From assembly GCA_017311315.1 (NCBI GenBank), contig CM029612.1, positions 20,777,625 to 20,841,624 on the forward strand: a stretch of DNA of 64,000 nucleotides, read 5' to 3'. Positions 46,860 to 57,399 of this stretch are shown in pieces. The notes under the pieces were generated by a model. The model searched no databases. It had not been told where the DNA came from and saw nothing but the letters and a program-made list of their open reading frames with translations. The translations under genes and the position numbers were made by a program. Position 1 is the stretch's first letter; each line of letters opens with the position of its first letter. This DNA comes from Dendrocalamus latiflorus. Its lineage: Eukaryota; Streptophyta; Magnoliopsida; Poales; Poaceae.

Positions 46860-47400
46860 GGGACAAAAGATGGCTGCTTTGCCCAGAGACATGACAAAAG
46901 CGCTCAGCTTTACTCGGTGAGATGACAACACATGCCAGCTTTACGCAGTGATATGACAAAACGGGGCAGCTTTGCTCAGTCAGATTACAACACATGCCAG
47001 CTAAACTGCCTACATAAAGGCTACGATCTGAAAAGCCTTCATAGAGACATTTATTGCTACCCTGAAATCCTGAGGATAATCTAGGCCTATCGCTACAGAA
47101 ACCAACAAAATAGGGGCGTAGGCTGTAGCCTTTACAGTGAGTGTTCACGTCATAGGCATGTATCCTTTCCAGTGAGTTTTCATGTCACCTTTGCTTGTTG
47201 TTTCAGAAATACAGGCTACAGGCTCTGAAAAGCCTACATAGGGACATTTATTGCTACACTGGAATCCTGAAAAAGCGAAAAGATTCGTACGACCTCCTCT
47301 CCATGGACTATGCCCACTGCACCAGATAACCTGCCTACATAAAGGCCTCCTATGTCTTCCATACCACATCTCCTCCTCAAGCCTTCACAATACTACTACA
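46860..47400. promoter_or_regulatory. Divergent intergenic region between the two GRF genes, with internal repeats
   Basis: TCTGAAAAGCCT(A/T)CATAG.GACATTTATTGCTAC occurs near 47028 and 47222. GCCTACATAAAGGC occurs near 47008 and 47334. ATGACA(A)..GCAGCTTT/CATGCCAGC modules occur near 46890-47000. It lies between head-to-head genes and could be a shared promoter. Confidence 0.6.
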
Positions 47401-47405
47401 CAACA

Positions 47406-48015
47406 ATGTCTTCCTGGAGGTCCGACCCATTTGGAGTGCCGGAATGGCATGAGCGCCCGAAGTGCCATTGCGGCTTTAGGACGATGTTGGGAGTCTGGAC
47501 GGATCGAGTACAACGAGCCAAATACGGCCGTAGGTTCTTCAAGTGTCCAGACCTGGATGACGACTTCGTGGTAACGACAACAACTAAATCATTTGTTTCT
47601 CGTTATCGTTTTTCAACTTGATCCATGACATCTACCACGCCACACATAGGCTTGCAGGTTCATCGAATGGGTGGATTGGGTGCCGCCGGCATGGCCACAG
47701 AACCGGGCAGTGGAGGTGGAAAACAAAGGACAATACTTTGTCAAGATGACTCAGGTTCGCGAGGTGGAACGACAGATGCGGCGTGAGCAAGAGCGCCGCG
47801 TGAGGGTGGACCAAATCCGTCTGAAGGGCAAGGAGGATGAGCTGCAAACGAGGCGGGAGCAGCTAAGTCTGCGTGAAGCAGCCATCAAGCGTCAGGAGGA
47901 AGAGCTTGAAGCTCGGGAGGCAGCTCTCAAGTCCAAGAATGACAGGAAAAAGGATGCAGCGGAGCCATCTTCAAGGCGCGATAAAAAGGGGAAACAACCA
48001 CGCTACACCCAGTAG
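47406..48015 (+). CDS. GRF-type zinc-finger, coiled-coil protein carried by the MULE (plus strand), 176 aa
   Basis: Exon 1 (47406-47570) starts MSSWRSDPFGVPEWHERPKC and continues HCGFRTMLGVW...YGRRFFKCPDLDDD. A 79-bp GT-AG intron (47571-47649) follows, and exon 2 (47650-48015) opens ACRFIEWVDWV. Joined, it shows the full GRF finger: CxCG, GRRFFKCP, then CRFIEWVD. Residues from about 85 on form a long Arg/Glu-rich coiled coil (REVERQMRREQERR; LREAAIKRQEEELEAREAAL) ending in a basic, Lys/Arg-rich tail. The frame is intact. Small GRF-coiled-coil proteins are very numerous in grass genomes. Finding one inside MULE TIRs points to a transposon accessory or captured gene. No known enzymatic role. 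Confidence 0.8.
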
Positions 48016-48394
48016 ACAAAATGTTACGAGCAGTTGGGTGGGTTAGTCGCATATCATGCTATATGTTATGCATGTAATAAAATTGTGCGTGTCATGTTAT
48101 GAAGTTTATTTCTATTCACATAAGGTTATTATCTCGTGTGTTCGCATTCAATGATTCAGATAGCAAGTCATTTAACAATATTAACATACTCTTCGTACAC
48201 TAATTTTTAGTAACATAAAAATATCACTTACCAATGTATATATCAAACGTTCTACAGTCAATTGTTCTTAAAAAAAATTTCTCAAAATTTTTAATGCACC
48301 TACAACATACAATAAACATAACCTTTTATTACAACTATACCATATTTTTTCCAGTTTAAAACTACAAAATTGACAAAACTCTAAAAATTCACGG

Positions 48395-48530
48395 GGATTG
48401 ACTAAAGTCGCCCATCCATTGGGCGACTGCGTTATAAGTCGCCCATCCATTGGGCGATACTATGAAGTCGCTTAACAGGAAAGCGACTACTTGCAGTCGC
48501 TCAATCACCGAGCGACAGATATTTTGTCGC
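48395..48530 (+). repeat. MULE right subterminal palindrome array
   Basis: AAGTCGCCCATCCATTGGGC units and related AGTCGC...GCGACT palindromes, four to five in tandem just inside the right TIR, matching the style but not the exact sequence of the left array. Confidence 0.8.
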
Positions 48531-48659
48531 TTCCCGGTTGGGCGAAAGGCAGAAGTCGCCCAATGGGGCGGCGACTGGAGACTATTTTTGTAAAAAATTT
48601 TCTCGCGGGTATATTTATGTATTTTCGAATAAAAAAGGGGTTATCCGTACAAAAAATTC
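48525..48659 (-). repeat. MULE right TIR
   Basis: Reverse complement of the left TIR with two mismatches in 135 bp. GAAATAATCA follows directly. Confidence 0.95.
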
Positions 48660-48946
48660 GAAATAATCATGCCGTCTCCATTCCAACAAGCTTAGCCTGC
48701 CAGCCATTCTAGGCCCAAGTTTGCTTAGTCGCGCCCAAAAATCGATCATCCCAGGCCTAGTAAATTCCCGAACAGAAGAGGCATTGGATCGGATTGCGGC
48801 ATCCATTCCTACTCGTACTCACGCCCATCGTCCTCTCCCTCCGACGGCGAGCGGAGCGAGAAGAATCGTGCGGCCTAAGAAAACAGAAGAAACCAAGCAA
48901 GCTGTTCTCCGGCTCACTCTTCTTTACTGCTGTAATTTCTTGCACT

Positions 48947-48971
48947 CCCCCCCCCCCCCCCCCCCCCCCCC
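48947..48971 (+). repeat. C25 homopolymer
   Basis: 25 consecutive C between GCACT and ATTGG, about 160 bp upstream of the MED26c start codon, presumably in its promoter or 5' UTR. The length is likely variable or error-prone. Confidence 0.9.
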
Positions 48972-49128
48972 ATTGGATTGGAACTGCAAGATCAAGAAAT
49001 TAATGTCTAGAGAGAAATCAACCAGTTGATAAAAGGAGCCAATCTTGGTTGAAATAATTGAAGGAAGCAAGGAGGGAGATCACTTGACTTTATTTGCTCC
49101 GATCGGTGGTCGCCGATCTTGGGCTCGT

Positions 49129-51396
49129 ATGGCGCTGCCGCCGCCGCCGGACTACTGGCGGGGGTTCTTCAGCGACGCGCGAGCCACCATCTTCGATGCC
49201 ATCGACGCCGCCACCAGGGTCGCCGCCGCCGACCACGCCGGCGAACTCCGCGCGCGCCGCGACGCCATCGCCGAGCGCCTCGACACCGCACTCATCGTCC
49301 TCCCGCCAGCCGAGGCCGCGGAGGCGGCGCCCGCCGCACAGCCGCCGCTGACGCACGAGGAGCTGCACCAGCAACTCCTCCCCGAGGGCGCCGGCAGCGT
49401 CCCCAGCCTCTGCAGCTCCGACCGCGCCGAGGCCATCACAGACGCCGCCGCCGCCCACCCCGTCGTCACAGGGGCCTTTCGCGTCAAGGCCGCCCTTTCC
49501 AACAACCAAGAAAAGGTTCTCGCCGTCCTTCCACCACGCCGCCGCGTCTGCCCTTTGGTGTTGGTATTACGAACTACTGATTGCATTTGTTTGTGTTCGT
49601 TCTCCTCTTGCAGACGGAGGCCGAGCTACTCGAGCTGCTCCGGAGGCTGCAGCAGATGGAATTCACGGTGGACACCATTAGGGTGAGCCGGGATAAACTG
49701 CTGCTGCACGTGCTTGATGAACTTCCATTTAAGTCGTTGTTCATATCTGTCAATTGGTCAATAGGTTACTGAGATTGGCACCGCCGTCAAACCGCTGCGG
49801 AAGCACGGCTCGAAGCTGATTCGGCAATTCGTCCGATCGCTCATGAGTAAGTTCGTGTTATTCCTAGCACGATTCTGTCGGTTTCTTCGTATTGCTTGCC
49901 AGTCGTTTTAGGCAATCGTTTCCTCTTGTGTAATTTCCCCTAATTTTTTACTATTGGCATCTTTGATGTTATGCTTGACGCCCACGGAAGAGGTTGGAAG
50001 GCTATAGTTAATGAGTGGGTGAGCAATGGAGGTGCCATTGTAGGTGAGGAATGCAAATTTAATGTTCTTTTTTTGAGCTCAAATTTAATGTTCATCGTAG
50101 GTGAGGTCCCTGATATGATCTTGCTGAAACAATTCACAGATCATACTCCACAGTCCATGGACGCTTCTTGCTTGGAGAAGGAAGAAGAAGGGCTGCCTTC
50201 CCCTCCCATGGATGAGAGGTTGCACTTTTTGCCACACCGTGTACTTCAATCCGGCTATCTGGGGGTACCGGTCATTTAAGCATTTTCCTCAAGAAAAGAC
50301 CATCAGTTTGTCACTTTCATTAGCATAGTAGGAATTTCACATGGTTCTACGTATGATCTGACAACATTCCATCTTTGCATGCACTCGGAAACCTGCTTTG
50401 GTTTCGAAGTTCTTTGATGAAATGGATGATGATGGAAGTGAGTAATTGCACTTCATCGATCCCATGCTGCAATTGTTCTTGGTTATGCATTGCATTAACA
50501 TAGTTGCTGCCCTGTAATTTTTCTGCAGACATTAGAATCAATGCCAAGGAGGGCGTACCGGTACAACGTTATCCTGCAAACCAAGAGTTGGCCAAGAAGG
50601 AGCCTCCTATGGGCCAATGGTATGATCCAGAACAGAATTGGAGGCTTGACCAGTCTGCAGTGAGGCAGTCACGACCACATGATCCTTCTGATGGGCAAAC
50701 GAGGCAACAATCCATTGCGGGGGCACAAGGAAAACCATCAAGTGCAGCATTTGGTCCTGGGAGACCTCAGAGGTTGCATTTCGAGCCAAAATGTTCCGAA
50801 ATGAGGCCTAATGAGCAGCAAGATATCTCAGTGGATCAAAGAAGACCAAAACCAACTATGCATGAGGTAAGCATATCGTATTGAACAGCTATGTGCTTAT
50901 TTGATGTGTATGCTATTGTTACAATAAATTTCACTTTGGGTATAGCTCCCATCAAGTCAGCATGATCATGCAAAGCTCGAGGCTACAAAGCGAAAGCTTC
51001 AAGAAGGTTACCAAGAATTCAATAATGGTATGTCTTCTGTTTTTTTACTTCTTGTTAGCATCTGAAAATTTCACAGTGATAGCCCCCTAATGCTTTCTAA
51101 ATTCCTGTTGTAAAATCCTAATCTGTTAATCTGAATGACCATCTAGGTTTAAATTGATTTGTCATTAGATACAAAATTACCAGTGCGTGTTTTGATCAGA
51201 ACACTATTTCTTGAGTGTGCGATGCGATGAATGATGACTCCAATTCGACACAAATGCAGCGAAAAAGCAGCGAACAATACAGATGGTGGATCCACAAGAC
51301 CTACCAAAGCAAGGGAACCGAAACATACAACCCAGTGGCAAGCCAAGGAACAGCAGCACCAGCAACATTTGGAATCGGTTGGGCATCCATCGCTGA
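49129..51396 (+). CDS. MED26C: MED26c-like Mediator subunit 26 with TFIIS N-terminal domain, 464 aa
   Basis: A probable Mediator subunit (RNA polymerase II coactivator, nucleus). Exons: 49129-49515, 49614-49682, 49765-49846, 49993-50264, 50410-50437, 50529-50866, 50946-51027, 51260-51396; GT-AG throughout, sum 1395 nt in frame. The TFIIS N/LW domain spans about residues 130-200: ELLELLRRLQQMEFTVDTIR, TEIGTAVKPLRKHGSKLIRQ and WKAIVNEWV. Then come EEEGLPSPPMDE, FFDEMDDDGN, and a basic tail with EATKRKLQEGYQ and AKKQRTIQMVD, all MED26c landmarks. The start is the first ATG of the conserved N-terminus (MALPPPPDYWRGFF). Oddities: a 57-bp stretch at 50044-50100 bounded by GTGAGG and CGTAG could be a tiny intron, and the segment after MDE is read in a shifted frame. 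No stop interrupts the model. Confidence 0.87.
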
Positions 51397-52139
51397 TAAC
51401 ATCTAGTTCCACTAATTTTGGATATTCCCTTCCATGCCAAAAATTCTCCTTTTGTTCACCACTGGCTGCTGCTTATACCCTGGATATTTATCGGTCAAGT
51501 TTTTAGTCCAGCACCGTACATAAGTAACAATAAGGCTTCTTGCAAACTGTGTTTTCCCTGCGCGAAAGCACATCACCGTAGATGCATTATTGTTGCACTC
51601 TAACAACCTTGGGGGTATAAGTGGTTGGTTCCAATGCTTGTCAAACTTGTAGAGACAGTAGATTACATAGTTCTGAACTATAATACCAGTTCTGATATTT
51701 GATACACAACATTGTTGTTTATTTGGGCTAGATGCAAATTTGCAATGACTAATGGAGGTGGTCTCTGTTTTCAGTAAAGAGACAGTGCCCTCCTTTTCTG
51801 GCTGGAAGTCATCTTGGGGCTTGTCTTCTACACTGCCTTTAGTTAGTTACGTGTAGCTTGCTCCAGTAAGACTTGACTAAAATGGCACAAAGGTACAAAA
51901 CAATCGCATGTTTGGGACCAAAATTTTCTTCGCTTTGAACCTGTTGTTCCATTCAAAGGTCCAGATCAGTGAACTTTGTGCTAGTCAATTTGACTGTTCT
52001 CAGTTGGCTTCCAAGTTCAGCCCTCATGGGATGTGAACACAATAAGGCACTGGCCGCTAACCAAATTACGGTACTGTTTATATTTGCTTGTGAAAGTTGT
52101 TTTTGTTAAGTAAATAGTTTTTCCACGGTATCTACCTCT
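51397..52139. other. MED26c 3' UTR and flank
   Basis: No second gene. Small open frames on both strands lack domains. Confidence 0.4.
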
Positions 52140-52262
52140 GAAACGGAGTGTTTTTTTAAGACAGCATTACTAGTCGATTATAGTATACACTATAATAATT
52201 TTATTTATATCGATCAAAATAAAACGTACGTATCTCTCTATAATTGTTATTATTTATAAGTT
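52140..52262. mobile_element. hAT-like MITE family B, internal fragment
   Basis: ACGGAGTGTTTTTTTAAGACAG...CTAGT.GATTATAGTATACACT...TTTATTTATATCGATCAAAAT matches the centre of the complete copy at 55797-56009. The ends are lost. Confidence 0.55.
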
Positions 52263-52376
52263 AAAATCAAAAGTCAATACGGAAGACTCTGCATAAAACT
52301 AGTTGGTCACCATGTGTCTGAACTCGTGATCCATGGCTTTGGTTTTGGGGGCGACGTGTGTAAACTGCTATTGCTG

Positions 52377-52478
52377 TGGGATCTATTGTGCGGCTACAGT
52401 CCTGTGTTGTGTCACTGTTCAGTGGAGTGGGATCTATTGTGCGGCTACAGTGCTGTGTTGTGTCACTGTGCAGTGGGG
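52377..52478 (+). repeat. 51-bp tandem duplication
   Basis: GGGATCTATTGTGCGGCTAC...TGTTGTGTCACTGTNCAGTGG is repeated twice (from about 52378 and 52429) with few mismatches. Confidence 0.85.
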
Positions 52479-53500
52479 TGGGCCATGTACCATGCCGTGC
52501 GTGCCGTGTCACCTGCGTTCATGCAGTTGTGAGACACGTTAGGATGTCTTGGCTCCCAATGCTCGTGTCTCCGAAGCCAACCGAAGAGCTACTTCGATGC
52601 GCCGTGTGCCGCTACTGTTTGCTTCAGCATGTGCCTTTCAAGTTTCGACCTAGAGCACACCCGAAATTGCCCTTTTTGGACGAGGGACTCGGTACTAGTA
52701 CGCAGTACATAAGTAGTAACTTTGTAACAAAAGTTCAATTCCATCCAAATTACATATCGAGTGGGTTATTTGCACAAATTTTCGGGATTTTTGAATCTAT
52801 AAGGTCGGTGTGTTAGTTTAAGCAGTCGTACTTGGAAGATAAGAACGCCAGCCTAAACATTGCAAGACGTACTTGCTGGCGCGCTGGTACAGTACAGAGC
52901 ATAGAAACCTCAGGACCCAGCATGATCCTTTTTGGGCTTGGCGACATTTCCCTAGTTCCCTACCCACCTTTTGTAGATGCTGGTGGCATTATTGTACTCC
53001 TATATGTCAATCCATCCGTCTACCTTTCCAGCGGTCTAGTCTCCGTTTGTTTGCCGCTTTTCATCGCCTTTCTTCTCTCTTTCGATCCCCATCAAATGTC
53101 GGCATTTTCCTGCAAGACATCTAATTTTGCCGGAGTACTTAGTTCTAGTGAAATACTAGTGTACGCCCAGCTCGGCATGACAATTCACAACTTCAGTTGA
53201 GGGGCACCATAGGCCAATGCCAGCAACAGTTAAAAACAAGCAACTGAATTGAGTCTGTAATTAATAGTCACGTTCTTTTCAGGTTTATCTATTATGACTT
53301 CCTTAGAATAAACAAACAAAATTTATCGGGATAATCTTTTTAAAACGGCTCATCAGCGTTCAATTCATTCATACAAACACTCATTCTAAAGTCAAAAGCC
53401 ATCAGTCACAACTATAAACTATCAAATATAGTAAAAAACAACATGTCCAATAGAGGGTTGAATGGCAAAGTCAGCTGCAAGTAGTAATAGTATATTGAGG
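52479..53500. other. Intergenic, no gene recognised
   Basis: The open frames 52376-52816 and 52832-53200 have no domain, and their composition is not gene-like. Confidence 0.35.
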
Positions 53501-53503
53501 GCC

Positions 53504-53665
53504 TGTTCTTTTTGGCTGCGGCTTGTAACTTTTGGGCTGTTTGTACGAGAGATTATAGAGTTACAGAAACTCACGTGCGATTTTTGCCGATATAAATAAA
53601 GTTAGTAAAGTATGCACTACAATTAATTAGTAGACCTTATCTTGAAAAAATACTTTGTGTCTAAA
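53504..53665 (-). mobile_element. hAT-like MITE family B, truncated copy
   Basis: TGTTCTTTTTGGCTGCGGCT...GTTTGTACGAGAGATTA..GAGT matches the reverse complement of 55797-56009 closely, then stops near 53665. Confidence 0.65.
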
Positions 53666-54164
53666 GTAGTGTCTATATGACATGACATAGATAGAAATTA
53701 TTTAAGTGGTTTCTGCACTGGGACTGCCCTAAGAGTCATGGAGAAAGGAAGGCAAGAAGGAGAAACAAGTCGGCAAAAGCGGGACAACCAAATAATGTCG
53801 ACTAATTCGTGTGCTCCCTCTGCTCTCCGTGGCGCATCAATTCTTGGACGCGCAGTGCCATTACCATGCCGTGCCTAGCTTTGCCGTCGTCACCAGTTGG
53901 GAGTCTTGGAGACAACTCTCACAAGCATTTCCCTTTCGGGGAAAAAGAAAAGAGAAACAAGGTGATTAGTGGCACTGTATGTTGTAGTAATAAAACTGCC
54001 GTTGATTAACTATGGCTATCTCTATTCTATTTTACTTGTCGCTCTAGATATCGAAATGGTGTCTAATGCACATCTTGGACAGTCATTTTTTCAAATTTTA
54101 TGTTAACGAAACTTAAATATAATTATGTGAAAATAGTTTGATAAAAAATATACTAATATCATTT

Positions 54165-55277
54165 CACTACTACAAAAAAACTTATCACAGACGGTTGAAA
54201 ACGTCATCGCAGACGGTTTTCCGAACCATCTGTGCTTATAAGTCAGTAATACTCTATGTGCATTACAGACAATTTTTAAACCGTCTGTGATAACAATTAT
54301 CACAGACGGTTCCTAAATAGAACCGTCTGTGATAACTATTATTACAGACGGTTCTTATTACGAGCCGTCTATGATAGTATATTATCACAGATGGTTTCTA
54401 AATAAAATCGCCTGTGATAACTACTATTACAGATAGCTCTTACTATGAATCGTCTGTGATAAGTTTCTCCCAACCACAAAAATAGACCTCCTTCAGTTCA
54501 TCAACATTCTTTGATTGTGCTAATTGCCATCAGAGAATGCAGATGTATCAAAACAAACCTATTTATGAGAATAAGAGCATTCTAGCCATATCCATCCAAC
54601 CATCACATGCAAGAACAACTAATTTTTATACACATCATATCCATCCAAATACAAGCATCAAGGAAGAGAGGGGAGGGGATCGGATGAACAAAGTACTGGC
54701 GTCGATGAATTAAGGAGAGGAGGCGGCAGTATGAATCGTGCCATCACAACTGGAGGCGGAGGAGCTTAGGGGAGGCGGAGGAGCACAGGGGAAGTGGAGG
54801 AGCTCAGGGGAGGCGTAGGAGCTCGGGGTAGGCGGAGGAGCACTGGGGAAGTGGAGGAGGTCGGGGGAGGCGAAGGAGCGGGCGAAGGCGGAGGAGCACG
54901 GGGGAAGTGGATTAGTTTGGAGCGTGTGGGGGAGGTATTATATAAGGGTATTTGGGTAGCAGAACAAGAGGCCACAACGCTTCAGTTTGAAAGTTTGAAT
55001 AGAAAAGATAGCAAAATATCACAGACGGTTTTTAATACAAACCGTCTGTAATGAGATAATATCATAGATAGTTTTTACTACAAACCATCTGTGAAGTATC
55101 ATAGATGGTTTGTAGTAAAAACCGTTTGTGATAATCGGTAATATCACGCCTTAGAACCGTCTGTAATAATTCATAGACGGTTTTCACCATGAACCATATG
55201 TGATATTGTATCTTCACAGACGATTTTGGTTAACCGTCTCTGATGATGCGTCTATTATTAGTATTTTTGTAGTAGTG
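54165..55277. mobile_element. Non-autonomous CACTA (En/Spm) element with TTT duplication
   Basis: 1113 bp with ends CACTACTACAAAAA...TTTTTGTAGTAGTG, flanked by TTT at 54162-54164 and 55278-55280. Both ends are packed with subterminal repeats of TCACAGACGGTT/AACCGTCTGTGA. The centre (54660-54920) is a GGAGGCGGAGGAGC-type purine-rich minisatellite. It has no transposase. Confidence 0.92.
54700..54912 (+). repeat. Purine-rich minisatellite in the CACTA element
   Basis: Variants of GGCGGAGGAGC(A/T)C(A/G)GGGGA(A/G)G repeat at about 27-30-bp spacing. On the minus strand it reads as a Pro/Ser-rich open frame, which I treat as composition. Confidence 0.7.
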
Positions 55278-55280
55278 TTT

Positions 55281-55796
55281 GCATGTGGTAAATCTTAATA
55301 CTTTATATATATCATTTGTAATTTATTAAAAAGTTAACTGCACGCATTTGGTACATCATACAAAATGACATCTATCTGAGAACATATTTACACTACCTCT
55401 AATTCATAATATTTGTCCGGTACACATATTAAATAGGATAAAATTGAAATAATATTTAATAGAATTAGACCATACTTGTTCCTATGAGATAGAGTAGTAC
55501 TATATCAATCTAATATAGATAAGTCTGATCTAATTCTATTAAATATTATTTAAATTTTGCGTCTTCTTGTTGTGTTGCCGGATAAATATTACGAAACGTC
55601 GGGAGTATCTAACTGATGTTCAACACGTTGACAGATCACGCCTTGGAGTTTTTGGGACCATTTGTTACGCATAGTTCATGGGATGCTACTTAGGTCATGG
55701 AGTTACGTAGCTGTACGTATTATCGTTTTCCTTTTTCCTTATTCCCCCCAAAAAGATCATGAAAAACAAGGTGACCCAGTTAGCCTAGTGCTGCCC
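55281..55796. other. Intergenic, AT-rich, no gene
   Basis: Around 55430-55590, AATAATATTTAATAGAATTAGA and an approximate reverse complement face each other about 80 bp apart (TCTAATTCTATTAAATATTATT). This suggests a further small foldback element. Confidence 0.4.
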
Positions 55797-56009
55797 TGTT
55801 CTTTTCAGCTTCTAAAAGCTACTTTTGGTTTTTCTACAATAACTAATTTTTAAACGGAGTATTTTTTTCAAGATAGAGTCTACTAGTTAATTGTAGTACA
55901 TACTTTACTGACTTTATTTATATTGGTAAAAATCGCACGTGAGTTTCTGTTACTCTGTAATCTCTCGTACAAACAGCTCAAAAGCCACAAGTCGCAGCCA
56001 AAAAGAACA
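55797..56009. mobile_element. hAT-like MITE family B, most complete copy
   Basis: 213 bp with ends TGTTCTTTTCAGCT...GCAGCCAAAAAGAACA. It aligns with 53504-53665 (inverted) and with 52140-52262. Superfamily by end wording only. Confidence 0.6.
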
Positions 56010-56199
56010 AGCTAAGGACTATGTTAAAAGTAGTACTAATAATTCGCAAGAGATCCATGCCTACCAGCTAAGGGCTTCCAAATTCTCCCCTAACCACAAA
56101 CAACCCCTCTTCTCTATCGCTCTCACAATAACATCATCAACAGCAACGTGGATGCAGTACAAAATTTCTCTAAACAAAAATCGACTACACTGTCACGCG

Positions 56200-56356
56200 G
56201 TGGCGGATCTACATGTATCCGTGGGGGTCAACCGACCGCGCATTTGTTATTATTATTTTTCAAAACCTCTTTGTATTCGCTGATTTTTACGTATAAATCG
56301 TATAAGTTTATGTAATTGACCTCACAATTAAGTATCGGGATCCGCCGCTACCGTCG
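56200..56356. mobile_element. Possible MITE with GGCGGATC ends
   Basis: GGTGGCGGATCTAC at 56200 faces GGGATCCGCCGCTACC at 56340. It is similar in style to the 37606-37772 element. Short inverted ends only. Confidence 0.35.
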
Positions 56357-57380
56357 CTTCAAATCATGCACGCATAAAAGATGTGATAAGACAGATGAAA
56401 ATAAGTAAAATGACACTGAGGTCACTGTTCATATTAGCTTCTACTTCTGACTTATATTTAGAAAAGCTAAAAGTTAATACGAACACCTGACTTATCAAAG
56501 TGGCTTCTCTGCTTGTCTCACTACCGTCTAGCTCCGAACGTAAGGTAGGTGTTACTGATGTATCACTCATCCCACTCCTTTTGCTCCCATCACGTGTACG
56601 TATTTCTCTCTTATTTTTTGCACTGCTCGCTCCCTCCTTCGAAAGACCACTTCTTTTAGTCATTACTATTTATTTTCAGTTAAAAACTATAAGCTGCAGC
56701 TAAAATCTATCAACAAAAGTTAATATGCATACCCCCACAGCATTTGGTGTTGGTGATGTGATCTTGCAAAAGAGGGCAAAAAAGATGCATGATACATAAA
56801 AGCTGTGACTCATGAGAGCACCGTGAGATTCAAAGAACACACTGTGCAACTAGCTCGAGTAGGCTTTTCTCTCATTCGAGTGCCAGTAGCAGTTGTTTGT
56901 AGTGGGAGAAAGGAGGGCATAATTTCTTTGGTGTCAAGCTAGCGAGTGACCCCAACACCAAACAGGTGGTGCCATTTGTTTGATGCCTCCTTTCGCCACC
57001 AACCTTGAATAATTTTGTGCGATTGGCATGTGATGCGGTGGGCTCGGGACATTGAACCCTTGATTGGCTATTGGTTTCTCTCATTCATGAATCATAACAC
57101 AAGATCAACCAATTGCAACTTGTGGTCGGTGGTGGTCACTGGGGCGAGCAAATGTGCAGGTGGTTGTTTTTTGCATTGAACATTCGGGAGATGGTTTGAT
57201 CGACATTGCTGCTAGATGTCGTATTCACGTAGTACAGGAAACGGGTTTTCTTATTGGGCTGATTACACCTTGAATCATCTGGAAACTAAAGTCATCCATT
57301 TCGAACTGAACCACATGCGTATATGTAAGATGTTTTCTGCAGCAGAAGAATGCCCTCTTGGATCTATTTGCAGGTCACAT
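56357..57380. other. Intergenic, no gene recognised
   Basis: Scattered small frames; 56450-56700 resembles degraded MITE sequence (AGCTGCAGCTAAAA). Nothing codes convincingly. Confidence 0.35.
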
Positions 57381-57399
57381 CACTATTATCAACGATGAA

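Larger units (their letters stand above)
43139..48659 (+). mobile_element. Mutator-like element (MULE), 5521 bp, complete ends
   Basis: Terminal inverted repeats of 135 bp (43139-43273 and 48525-48659) differ at two positions. They begin GAATTTTTTGTACGGATAA. The target duplication GAAATAATCA is present at 43129-43138 and 48660-48669. Inside are a MuDR-family transposase frame with two premature stops (43827-46190, +), a GRF zinc-finger gene on the minus strand (46756-46148) and another on the plus strand (47406-48015). Nearly identical TIRs indicate recent movement, presumably helped in trans if the stops are real. Confidence 0.95.

Noticed and set aside
49152..49586. Antisense open frames over MED26c exon 1
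   Set aside because: GC-rich shadow frames. The plus-strand frame joins in phase to seven further exons with conserved motifs.
50214..50279. MED26c as a pseudogene because of a frameshift after MDE
   Set aside because: The donor at 50265 restores the downstream frame and the whole CDS stays open, so I report a locally altered segment and not a dead gene.
54766..54975. Minus-strand Pro/Ser-rich frame with a TATA-like site upstream
   Set aside because: It is the minisatellite inside the CACTA element; the repeats explain the frame.
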